From Nostoc sp. FACHB-280 (lineage in GTDB: Bacteria; Cyanobacteriota; Cyanobacteriia; Cyanobacteriales; Nostocaceae), in NCBI RefSeq assembly GCF_014697615.1, contig NZ_JACJSD010000018.1:62001-126000 (forward strand): a stretch of DNA of 64,000 bases, written 5' to 3'. The position numbers and the translations under genes are program-made. Under the pieces are notes generated by a model, which was not told the origin of the DNA, searched no databases, and worked only from the letters and a program-made list of their open reading frames with translations. Shown here piece by piece: positions 18,034-25,389 of this stretch. Positions within the stretch are counted from its first letter, which is position 1. Each line of letters begins with the position of its first letter.

Positions 18034-18735
18034 TTCTGCCCGGCGTGGCACTTAATTTGACTGGAGTATGAGGGGTTTGGAGGCAGTGTAAAGATTTCAC
18101 TTGTCTCCTACCCTTTTTTCATGAATCTGCTTTAAGCAGTATTTACAAGGAAAATTAAGTAATTATTATAGAAGAAACCTTATGGTTCATATTGAGATAT
18201 TTTAACAAATATGAGTAAATTAATTTTTCTCTCTGCGAATTTTTATTAACTAGCAAGTGCGATCGCCTTTTGCTATCTCAAGTAATTATGCTCATGCTAA
18301 ACACTTGATTGATAGGAGTTTCAGCCTCAAACAACCAATTAATGACTTTTGTCTACCTATTGACCACAGTCTATGGTTCTCATTGTTGCTATACAAGGAA
18401 TAAAGCTTGATCAAGCAGTGTGTTTAGACTATTACAACCATTCTCAAATCCAATAGTTTTTAGTCTGTGGGGCTTTGCAATATTTTTCATAAATGTTACA
18501 ATTTTTAATAAAGTTTAAAGATGTAAGGTGTTGTTCTAGCTACCTTTATCTATCCGTAGATACTTGTACAATCTCTGAAAAAACTGTAACGTCTAGCAGT
18601 TAATAGCCTAATTTGATTAATAAAATCTGCCGCCCGTAACGGAAGCGTAAATCGTAAACCATATCATGTGTTCCCAATTCAATTGGACAGCACATCAACA
18701 AACATCTATTTATCAGTTATCTACTAGTTAGTTGA
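18034..18735. other. Gene-free 700-base region upstream of the sigma factor
   Basis: AT-rich, without an open reading frame worth calling. It contains a HIP1-like site near 18258 and, at 18556-18569, a perfect GTA-N8-TAC motif. The length suggests a complex promoter or a long untranslated leader for the sigma factor gene. Confidence 0.5.
18556..18569 (+). promoter_or_regulatory. Candidate NtcA box (GTA-N8-TAC)
   Basis: GTAGATACTTGTAC fits the palindromic NtcA consensus exactly. A TAACGT (TAN3T) -10-like box begins at 18587, 17 bases after the motif, which is closer than the usual 22 or so. The site is 167 bases before the sigma factor ATG. The motif has only six fixed bases and occurs by chance every few kilobases, so this is tentative. 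Confidence 0.35.
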
Positions 18736-19737
18736 ATGACTCCAGCAATTAACCCCCCAACATCACCAATGAGTAGCGCCATCAAGACGGCCCCAACAGC
18801 TACAGACCTCGTGCGGACTTATCTGCGTGAGATTGGCCGTGTACCCCTGTTAACCCATGAAGAAGAAATCCGCTACGGTAAACAGGTACAGCGTTCAACA
18901 GCTTTACAAGAACTCCGAGAATCTTTAGCTGACAAGTTAGGTCATGAACCCACCTTAGAAGAATGGGCGAAGGAAGCCAAGCTTGAGACAACCGAATTGA
19001 ACAAAGCGATCGCCGAGGGTGAAATTGCGAAACGTAAAATGGTCGAAGCCAATTTGCGCCTAGTGGTATCTGTCGCCAAGAAATACATCAAGCGCAACGT
19101 AGACCTACTTGACTTGATCCAAGAAGGTAGCATTGGAATGCAACGGGGTGTAGAAAAATTTGACCCCACCAAAGGTTATCGGTTTTCTACCTATGCTTAC
19201 TGGTGGATTCGCCAAGCAATTACGCGGGCGATCGCCGAAAAAGCCCGTACTATTCGCCTACCTATTCACATCACCGAAAAACTCAATAAAATCAAAAAAG
19301 CCCAGCGTCAGTTATCGCAAAAACTCGGACGCGCCCCTTCAGTCGGTGAATTAGCCCAAGAACTAGACCTCACTCCCAAACAAGTCAGAGAATACCTCGA
19401 AAAAGCCCGTTTACCCCTTTCCTTAGATTTACGCTTGGGAGACAACTACGACACCGAACTCGGAGAAATGCTAGAAGATCCAGGCGCTTCTCCCGAAGAG
19501 TTTGTCATGCAAACCTCCCTCTCATCCGATTTAGAACGAGTCATGGCGGAACTCACCCCCCAACAGCGAGAAGTCATCACCTTGCGCTTTGGGTTAATTG
19601 ATGGTCAAGCCTTAACCTTAGCCAGAATCGGTGAACTTCTAAACATTAGCCGTGAACGAGTCCGCCAAATAGAACGGGAAGCCTTAAACAAACTCCGCAA
19701 ATCCAAAGCCACCATGAATGAGTATTTGGCGAGTTAG
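18736..19737 (+). CDS. sigD: Group 2 sigma-70 factor, SigD-like
   Basis: An alternative sigma factor of the group 2 type. The 333-residue protein lacks region 1.1, starts with region 1.2 ([19 protein letters not shown], about 27-45), has a complete region 2 ([50 protein letters not shown]), region 3, and region 4 with the -35 recognition helix ([19 protein letters not shown]). The gene order with carB upstream and mutT downstream is that of alr3810 (sigD) of Anabaena PCC 7120 as I recall. SigD there was reported to matter for adapting to diazotrophic growth. The exact letter is an inference from order; group 2 membership is seen directly. Confidence 0.85.
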   Translation: MTPAINPPTSPMSSAIKTAPTATDLVRTYLREIGRVPLLTHEEEIRYGKQVQRSTALQELRESLADKLGHEPTLEEWAKEAKLETTELNKAIAEGEIAKRKMVEANLRLVVSVAKKYIKRNVDLLDLIQEGSIGMQRGVEKFDPTKGYRFSTYAYWWIRQAITRAIAEKARTIRLPIHITEKLNKIKKAQRQLSQKLGRAPSVGELAQELDLTPKQVREYLEKARLPLSLDLRLGDNYDTELGEMLEDPGASPEEFVMQTSLSSDLERVMAELTPQQREVITLRFGLIDGQALTLARIGELLNISRERVRQIEREALNKLRKSKATMNEYLAS

Positions 19738-20082
19738 TTTTTTGTCTTTTGTTCTTTGTCCTTGGTTATTAGTAAAAGGGTTTAAGGGTGTAGGGGTACA
19801 GGGGTGTATGTATCCACAAGCCTTACGCCCCATACCCTTACACCCCTACACCCAATCTCGACAAACAAACTTTGTCCGTAAGTCCTGAATAATTGACTAA
19901 TAACCATTAGGCGAGAAAATACTCCGGTTTTGGTACGGTTACACCGACTTCTATATGAAAATATGCCTGTTAAATTATTTATCAGGAACATAAAAACGGC
20001 AGCGATCGTTAAATATAAGACAGGCACATATTATCTCAGTTGCAAACATAACCGCCAGCAACGGTAGTATAGGAGGCTAAAC
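19738..20082. repeat. Spacer with TACACCC-type repeats
   Basis: About 19775-19885 holds GTGTAGGGGTACAGGGGTGT and, after an inner inverted copy, TTACACCCCTACACCCAATC followed by GTCCGTAAGTCC. The same unit series occurs at 12965-13025 and 32945-33080. Nothing else is recognisable before the DUF760 gene. Confidence 0.5.
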
Positions 20083-20436
20083 GTGAGTAACCAATCCAAT
20101 CGAGTCTCAGAAGAATTTTTCCCCAGCGACGCATCAGAAACCAGTAACTTACTGTGGCAATATGTTAAATCTTTAAGCCCCGAAACAGTGAGCCATTTAT
20201 CTAAACCAACATCTCCAGAAGTCTTCCAAGTCATGGAACGTAACATTGTAGGGTTGTTAGGTAACTTACCACCAGAACACTTTAATATGACCATTACAAC
20301 CAGCCGGGAAAGTCTTGGTCGTCTCCTCGCTTCCGCAATGATTAGCGGTTATTTCCTGCGTAACGCTGAACAACGTATGGATTTTGAAATGGCGCTACAA
20401 GGTACAGAAACCAATAATCAAGAAATTGAAGAGTAA
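20083..20436 (+). CDS. DUF760 family protein
   Basis: DUF760 (PF05542) proteins are found in cyanobacteria and plastids; the biochemical role is not established. The 117-residue protein has the family core from about 21 to 100: LLWQYVKSLSPETVSHLSKP, MERNIVGLLGNLPPEHFN and the C-terminal helix LGRLLASAMISGYFLRNAEQR. The start is a GTG placed 7 bases after a perfect AGGAGG, which decides it. The acidic tail ends EIEE. It is a single-gene unit; a long imperfect hairpin and a strong terminator-like hairpin follow. Confidence 0.85.
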   Translation: MSNQSNRVSEEFFPSDASETSNLLWQYVKSLSPETVSHLSKPTSPEVFQVMERNIVGLLGNLPPEHFNMTITTSRESLGRLLASAMISGYFLRNAEQRMDFEMALQGTETNNQEIEE

Positions 20437-20488
20437 TGCAAAATTTCACTGTCCTGCGAAATCCTAATTACCTACCTTTGCTCACATC

Positions 20489-20556
20489 CAAATCCCTGTA
20501 ATGCGTTAGCGACAGTCTCAATACAATGACTCATCGCTAACGTCGTGAGGATTTGA
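20489..20556. repeat. Imperfect long palindrome
   Basis: Outer arms CAAATCC/GGATTTG and inner arms GTTAGCGA (20505-20512)/TCGCTAAC (20534-20541) form an interrupted hairpin. A related GTTAGCGACAGCCTAAC motif occurs near 53620. It may be a small dispersed repeat or part of the DUF760 transcript end. Confidence 0.4.
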
Positions 20557-20710
20557 TTCAGGGTAATGAGTAGTTATGAAGGGAGTGAGATGATATTAGA
20601 TTTCTCAGAATAGATGAATCAATAGTTCTGAAATCAAAACTTGTAGCTTAGAGCGACTTCTGCGACAATATTTAAGAAATTAACAGAAATTTGACTATCA
20701 ATCATATAAA

Positions 20711-20746
20711 CTCGGCAGACACAAAATTAACCTGCCGAGTTTTTTG
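20711..20746 (+). terminator. Rho-independent terminator hairpin
   Basis: A perfect 8-bp stem CTCGGCAG/CTGCCGAG followed by a T run. It lies 270 bases after the DUF760 gene and about 100 bases before mutT, on the plus strand, so some transcript not obvious as a gene may end here. Confidence 0.7.
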
Positions 20747-20757
20747 ATCAGTCTGTC

Positions 20758-20789
20758 AGATACCCGACTTCTTCAAAAGTCAGGTATCT
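20758..20789. repeat. Palindrome GATACCCGACTT/AAGTCAGGTATC
   Basis: A 12-bp stem with one C/A mismatch; same family as 6507-6535 and 29329-29359. It lies 20 bases after the terminator hairpin and about 50 bases before mutT. Confidence 0.5.
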
Positions 20790-20840
20790 TACCACTCCAC
20801 TTAATTAAATAAATCACCAAATCTGTAATCTAAAATTAAT

Positions 20841-21245
20841 ATGACTTCTATTCCACATAAAATTATTGGTGTTGCCGTTATTTGGAATGAACAACAGCAA
20901 ATTTTAATTGACCGCCGTCGTCAACAAGGTGCAATGGGTGGTTTATGGGAATTTCCTGGGGGCAAAATTGAGCCTGGAGAAACCATAGAAGAATGTATCC
21001 GGCGAGAAATAGCCGAAGAACTGGGTATAGAAATTACAGTCAAAGACCATCTCATCACCATCGACCATACTTATACCCATTTGCGCGTAACTTTAACCGT
21101 GCATCACTGTCACCTGTTATCAGGTATTCCCCAACCTCTAGAATGTGAGGAAGTTCGCTGGGTAAGCTTAGATGAATTAGAAAATTATGCTTTTCCCGAA
21201 GCTAATGGTCAAATTATCGCGGCTTTAAAAAGTGCTGAGTGCTGA
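20841..21245 (+). CDS. mutT: 8-oxo-dGTP diphosphatase, MutT type (Nudix)
   Basis: A Nudix hydrolase that should clean 8-oxo-dGTP from the nucleotide pool. The 134-residue protein contains a complete Nudix box, GGKIEPGETIEECIRREIAE followed by ELGI (about 35-58), preceded by GGLWEFP, the hallmark of the MutT subgroup. The C-terminal part (VRWVSLDELENYAFPEANG) also matches MutT. The ATG follows an AT-rich stretch without a strong Shine-Dalgarno. In order it is next to the CBS protein, with 170 bases of purine-rich repeats between them. Confidence 0.88.
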   Translation: MTSIPHKIIGVAVIWNEQQQILIDRRRQQGAMGGLWEFPGGKIEPGETIEECIRREIAEELGIEITVKDHLITIDHTYTHLRVTLTVHHCHLLSGIPQPLECEEVRWVSLDELENYAFPEANGQIIAALKSAEC

Positions 21246-21416
21246 GTGGGATTAAACAAGGGAGAGGGGGTAGACAAGGTAGAGGGGGTAAAACAAGGTT
21301 GAAGATTGCTCCCTTCTTGTCTCCCTACCTCCTGACCTCTGCCTTCTGCTTTAACATTGTCCACAAGTAACAATCTATTAATTCAATTCAGTTCATCCCG
21401 GCAATTTTCTACAATA

Positions 21417-21911
21417 ATGCCAGAGACTGTAAAAAATGGTGTCAGCAAGCAAATGTCTAAAACTGTTGACGACGTAATGAGCCGCAACCCGATTGTTGTT
21501 CGGACGGAAACTCCTCTAAAGGAAGCTATTCAAATTTTGGCAGAGAAACGCATCAGTGGGCTGCCTGTGGTGGATGATGTCGGTCAACTGGTGGGGATTA
21601 TCTCGGAAACTGACTTGATGTGGCAAGAAACTGGTGTAACTCCACCTGCCTACATTATGTTTTTGGATAGTGTGATTTATTTAAAAAATCCTGCCACTTA
21701 CGATCGCGATTTACATAAAGCGTTAGGGCAAACTGTGGGAGAAGTGATGAGTAAAAACCCCGTAACTATTTCTCCCAATAAAACCTTAAAAGAAGCCGCA
21801 CAAATGATGCACGATCGCAATGTGCATCGCTTACCTGTCTTAGATAGCCAAGGTCAAGTTGTTGGCATACTTACCCGTGGTGATGTGATTCGGGCAATGG
21901 CAGCAAGTTAA
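21417..21911 (+). CDS. Tandem CBS-domain protein
   Basis: Two CBS domains (a Bateman pair) that usually sense adenosine nucleotides. They start TVDDVMSRNPIVVRTETPLK and TVGEVMSKNPVTISPNKTLK, each ending with the second strand and helix: VVDDVGQLVGIISETDL and VLDSQGQVVGILTRGDV. No catalytic domain is attached, so it is a stand-alone regulator of about 164 residues. I start at the ATG at 21417; the longer frame needs a TTG at 21357, and the ATG at 21453 directly before the first CBS domain is also possible. Partner protein unknown. Confidence 0.85.
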   Translation: MPETVKNGVSKQMSKTVDDVMSRNPIVVRTETPLKEAIQILAEKRISGLPVVDDVGQLVGIISETDLMWQETGVTPPAYIMFLDSVIYLKNPATYDRDLHKALGQTVGEVMSKNPVTISPNKTLKEAAQMMHDRNVHRLPVLDSQGQVVGILTRGDVIRAMAAS

Positions 21912-22031
21912 TCATGGTCATTAGTCATGAGTCCTTTGTCATTAGTTAGGAGTTTCTTGACTATTGACTATGGACATTTGACGATTAACTATGGAGATTT
22001 TTTAAAACATTTTAGAAGTTAGGATCATTAA

Positions 22032-22697
22032 ATGAGTATTACTCCTGAGTCGGTAAGACAAATGCTCAGTTCTGAAGATTTGGGCGATCGCTTGCGTGCT
22101 GTCAATCAAATCCGCGACTTAGAACCCGCAGTTGGTTTAGAACTTGTGCAGCTTGCTATAGGTGATAGCAACTCAAGAGTGCGTTACTCAGCAGTGAGTC
22201 AGATGGATACACTCGGTAGCCAAGATTTGCAATTGTCTTTGAATATTTTACGCGATCGCCTGATCAATGACCCCGAAGCCGATGTGCAAGCCGCCGCCGC
22301 CGATTGTTTAGGTGCGCTCAAATTACACGATGCTTTTTTAGATTTACAGCACCTTTACCACTCGACTAATGAGTGGTTAGTTCAATTCAGCATCATTGCC
22401 GCATTAGGCGAATTAGGTGATCCTCGGTCTTTTGAGTTACTCAAAGAAGCCCTGTCATCCGAAAATGAATTAGTCCAAACTGCTGCCATTAGTTCCTTTG
22501 GTGATTTAGGAGATACCGCAGCCATTCCTTTATTAGCACCATACTCTACTAATCCCGATTGGCAAATGCGCTATAGAGTCGCCCAAGCTTTAGCCAGACT
22601 GGGTGGCGCAGAAGCCAAAGCGATATTAGAAACTATGGTGAATGATGAAGTCGAAGCAGTCGCCACAGAAGCACAGAAATCTTTGCAGACTTTTTAG
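22032..22697 (+). CDS. nblB: HEAT-repeat protein, NblB-like (phycobilisome degradation)
   Basis: A 221-residue all-helical protein of HEAT-like (PBS lyase type) repeats, for example DSNSRVRYSAVSQMDTLG, DPEADVQAAAADCLGAL, NELVQTAAISSFGDLGD and NPDWQMRYRVAQALARLGG. Size and architecture fit NblB, a bilin-lyase homologue needed for phycobilisome breakdown under nutrient stress, and I recall alr3814 in this gene order as NblB of Anabaena PCC 7120. Related CpcE/F-type lyases are alternatives, but they usually lie next to phycobiliprotein genes, which are absent here. Start ATG with GGATCATTAA upstream. The specific name is moderately supported. Confidence 0.65.
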   Translation: MSITPESVRQMLSSEDLGDRLRAVNQIRDLEPAVGLELVQLAIGDSNSRVRYSAVSQMDTLGSQDLQLSLNILRDRLINDPEADVQAAAADCLGALKLHDAFLDLQHLYHSTNEWLVQFSIIAALGELGDPRSFELLKEALSSENELVQTAAISSFGDLGDTAAIPLLAPYSTNPDWQMRYRVAQALARLGGAEAKAILETMVNDEVEAVATEAQKSLQTF

Positions 22698-22727
22698 TGA
22701 TTCGCTAATTTAGACGATCGCACCGTT

Positions 22728-22994
22728 GTGAGTTGCAGGTGCGATCGCTTGCTACATCAGAAAAGTCTTAAGATTATTTGTGTCACAATTGAGGAACAAA
22801 CAATAAATCCCACAAACGAGCAAGCGCAAGCCTGTGTGCGTGTCTGCCAAATGTTATCAAACACCTATCGCAGTATAGAGTTATTCCGCTTTGATGACCA
22901 AACCAAAATAGTGTTTATTTTTGTGAATGAGGAAATTCAAATCATTGTACCCCCTGATGGAAATTGGAGGTTTTTCAATGCGTCCGAATTTTGA
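22728..22994 (+). CDS. DUF6888-like small protein (first gene of an overlapping pair)
   Basis: A small protein with the core PTNEQAQACVRVCQMLSNTY, SIELFRFDDQTKIVFIF and IQIIVPPDGNWRFF, which I associate with the cyanobacterial DUF6888 family of unknown function. Its 3' end overlaps the next gene by 17 bases. The start is unclear: the frame opens at a GTG (22728) inside a HIP1-containing stretch, and no ATG exists before the conserved part; family proteins begin close to the PTNEQ segment, so a non-standard start (for example the ATT codon near 22788) or a damaged start is possible. Confidence 0.6.
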   Translation: MSCRCDRLLHQKSLKIICVTIEEQTINPTNEQAQACVRVCQMLSNTYRSIELFRFDDQTKIVFIFVNEEIQIIVPPDGNWRFFNASEF

Positions 22995-23223
22995 AGCTAT
23001 GACTAACAAAGAATTGATAGCTTATGCGCTGGCACATCGTGAGGATGTAGAGCCTTTGCGTGTACTGTATAGTCGTCGTACTCCAGACTCGGAAGCGACA
23101 TGGTACGGGCCAATGTTTGCTGAAGATGGTACGCCAATTGAAGAGAATATTCGGATAGCGGAAGAAGCAATTAGACAACGTATTGAACAAGCAGAGAAAA
23201 GAAAACAAGATTCTCAAAGTTAG
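22978..23223 (+). CDS. DUF6887-like small protein (second gene of the pair)
   Basis: An 81-residue protein starting MRPNFEAMTNKELIAYALAH, with REDVEPLRVLYSRR, a region with ATWYGPMFAEDGTP, and a charged helical tail ending KRKQDSQS. It resembles DUF6887, which is usually encoded next to DUF6888. I choose the ATG at 22978 because GGAGG lies 8 bases before it, inside the end of the previous gene, suggesting translational coupling; a longer frame from 22927 is less likely. The arrangement looks like a toxin-antitoxin pair in size and overlap, but no such activity is known to me. Confidence 0.7.
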   Translation: MRPNFEAMTNKELIAYALAHREDVEPLRVLYSRRTPDSEATWYGPMFAEDGTPIEENIRIAEEAIRQRIEQAEKRKQDSQS

Positions 23224-23224
23224 G

Positions 23225-23743
23225 TTATCCGCCAAATACTTGCGGCCAAGTTGTCACAATAAAAACAGCAACTGCGGCTACTGCTAATAAGCCTTGAATC
23301 AGATTTCCGACTAATGTACCGACTACAATGCCTATACCTGCTTTTACTGCTGGCCATAATTCTCGGCGGTAAATAAATTCACCCACAATTGCGCCTAATA
23401 GCGGCCCGAATAACATTCCGAGTAACGGCCCGCCAAAAGGTAAAGCTGGTAATAATCCCAAAATTCCTAATACTAACCCCACAACTGCGCCAATTTGTCC
23501 CCATTTACTAGCACCTGCTTGTTTTGCACCTACGTAACTTGCTAAAAAGTCAACGCCTATACTTAACAGCAAAACAATGACTGTGACTATTAACGGTATC
23601 TTAATCGCTGCAAAAGAACCGCTTATAATTCCCCAAATAATAATGGCAGCTAAAATTAAGCTGCTACCAGGAATTGCTGGCACTACAGCACCAATAATTC
23701 CCACAACCATTAAGGCAATTAGTAACCAATAAATAATTTGCAT
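23225..23743 (-). CDS. DUF456 family integral membrane protein
   Basis: A 172-residue membrane protein of the DUF456 family. It is almost all hydrophobic with five or six segments and Gly-rich turns: GIIGAVVPAIPGSSLILAAI, DFLASYVGAKQAGASKWGQI, and LGILGLLPALPFGGPLLGML near the middle, followed by GEFIYRRELWPAVKAGIG. Function is unknown. It follows the Ccb-type gene by 13 bases on the same strand, so the two probably share a transcript. Confidence 0.85.
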   Translation of the reverse strand: MQIIYWLLIALMVVGIIGAVVPAIPGSSLILAAIIIWGIISGSFAAIKIPLIVTVIVLLLSIGVDFLASYVGAKQAGASKWGQIGAVVGLVLGILGLLPALPFGGPLLGMLFGPLLGAIVGEFIYRRELWPAVKAGIGIVVGTLVGNLIQGLLAVAAVAVFIVTTWPQVFGG

Positions 23744-23756
23744 AAGTAATTTTTAA

Positions 23757-24413
23757 TTATGAAGCATCAACGCTGATTTGTTGGAGAGTTACGGCTAATT
23801 TATCAGCAATGCCAGCAATCCAATTTTCATCTTGTTTGGTGTAACTTCTGGGTGCATTAGCTCCTAAAATCATCACACCTTGATTGCCAATTGGTTGACA
23901 AATTACTCCTTGAGTATTTTCGGGTAAGTAATCAAATTCTATTCTGCCTGGGTAGAGGTTTAACGCTACTAAATAAACTGGCTGTTGTTTTTCGATAACC
24001 CGATTGAATATTGCCCCTGGTAAGACTTCTGATTTAGAACCCAGAATACCGCGACGTAACAAAACTTTGCCTTGATATACAACTACCAGCGATCGCGTGA
24101 CGGTATTAGTTAATATCAAATGAGATGCCCAAGCTAGTTCTGTTTTCACGGCTTCTGGTAAGTCTTCTGACAGCACAAAACCTTCTTCCCCAATCAGTTC
24201 CACAGCTTCAGGCGATCGCGGCTGTACTTGCTGCCAAATTAACCCTGTTAAAATTAACACAGCACTCAAAATTACCCCCAACACATCGCCACGGGATTGG
24301 GATTCTGTGAGTTCTGGTGTTAATACACGGTTAATCAGCAAAAGTATAGCGCCTAACCCACCAACAACTATGGGTAAACGGCGCAAAACTCGATTGGGAT
24401 CAGGTTTAGTCAT
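23757..24413 (-). CDS. Cofactor assembly of complex C subunit B (CCB2/CCB4-like)
   Basis: This resembles the CCB2/CCB4 family, needed to attach heme ci covalently to cytochrome b6 on the stromal/cytoplasmic side of the b6f complex. The 218-residue protein has two N-terminal membrane segments (about 12-30 and 43-62) and a soluble part with LVVVYQGKVLLRRGILG, LYPGRIEFDYLPENTQGVIC and GVMILGANAPRSYTKQD, typical of the family. The gene lies between DUF456 and rpaB, all on the minus strand. A TGCTGAG-type short repeat (24420-24450) separates it from rpaB. Confidence 0.82.
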   Translation of the reverse strand: MTKPDPNRVLRRLPIVVGGLGAILLLINRVLTPELTESQSRGDVLGVILSAVLILTGLIWQQVQPRSPEAVELIGEEGFVLSEDLPEAVKTELAWASHLILTNTVTRSLVVVYQGKVLLRRGILGSKSEVLPGAIFNRVIEKQQPVYLVALNLYPGRIEFDYLPENTQGVICQPIGNQGVMILGANAPRSYTKQDENWIAGIADKLAVTLQQISVDAS

Positions 24414-24484
24414 TGTTCAGTGCTGAGTGCTGAGTACTGCGTGCTGAGTGCTAAAATTTCACTCTTCACACTTCATACTTTCCC

Positions 24485-25213
24485 TTACTCTTCTCCAGGT
24501 TCAATTATGCGTTGAAACAGATAGCCTGTACCGCGTGCAGTCAGGATTAGTTCTGGATTACTAGGATCGTCTTCTAATTTTGCCCGTAACCGAGAGATAT
24601 GCACATCTACCACCCGCGTATCTACATGGCGTTCTGGTGTGTATCCCCAAACTTCTTGCAAAATTTCAGAACGAGAAAAAGCTTCACCAGAACGACTAAC
24701 TAGCAATTCTAGTAAACTGAATTCCATTCCTGTCAAGCGAATGCGTTCATCGCCTTTGTAGACTTGCCGTTTGTTGGTATCGATTTTGATATTCCCTACG
24801 TGAATTACTCCGGAACTGGGAATTCCCGATGCACCTGTTTTATCGACACGACGCAAGACTGAGCGAATCCGCGCTTCTAGCTCTTTGGGGGAGAATGGTT
24901 TAACTACATAGTCATCAGCACCTAATTCTAAACCCGTGATGCGATCGGCAACGTCCCCCAAGGCTGTTAGCATAATAATAGGGACATCTGATTCCTTACG
25001 TAATTCTTGACACACGCCATAGCCATCGAGCTTTGGCATCATCACATCCAACACTACTAAATCAGGATCAGATTTGCGAAAAGTGTCCAACGCTTCTTCA
25101 CCGTCGCCAGCTGTCACCACATCGTAGCCAATCATCGAAAGGCGCGTTTCTAAAATCCGCCGAATGCTGGCTTCATCGTCTACCACCAGAATTTTTTCTT
25201 TATGACTTTCCAA
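24485..25213 (-). CDS. rpaB: OmpR-family response regulator RpaB
   Basis: RpaB is the essential cyanobacterial response regulator (partner of the kinase NblS/Hik33) that represses or activates high-light and photosystem genes. The receiver domain shows KEKILVVDDEASIRRIL, LVVLDVMMPKLDGYG with the phospho-acceptor Asp, and VVKPFSPKELEAR; the C-terminal winged helix has LTGMEFSLLELLVSR and RVVDVHISRLRAKLEDD. I start at the TTG at 25213 (MESHKEK), which places the phosphorylated residue at Asp56, as known for RpaB; AAGGAG lies 11 bases upstream. The longer frame to 25222 leaves only 2 bases to that site. nblS is not in the window. Confidence 0.93.
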   Translation of the reverse strand: MESHKEKILVVDDEASIRRILETRLSMIGYDVVTAGDGEEALDTFRKSDPDLVVLDVMMPKLDGYGVCQELRKESDVPIIMLTALGDVADRITGLELGADDYVVKPFSPKELEARIRSVLRRVDKTGASGIPSSGVIHVGNIKIDTNKRQVYKGDERIRLTGMEFSLLELLVSRSGEAFSRSEILQEVWGYTPERHVDTRVVDVHISRLRAKLEDDPSNPELILTARGTGYLFQRIIEPGEE

Positions 25214-25389
25214 GTTTCTCAACGCTCCTTAACTAAAATTTTTCATGATTAATTTTTAATACCATAATATTAAGATATCATTCCCACAATTGATTTGAAA
25301 AATGCGGTAGAACCCACTTTTCTTTGACTTTAGATTTTTGTAAGAATTAAGAAAAAATTAAGAATAATTAACTTAATTAAGATTTAAGA

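Noticed and set aside
22927-22977. Longer start for the DUF6887-like gene
   Set aside because: The extension overlaps the preceding gene further and the GGAGG motif points to the ATG at 22978.
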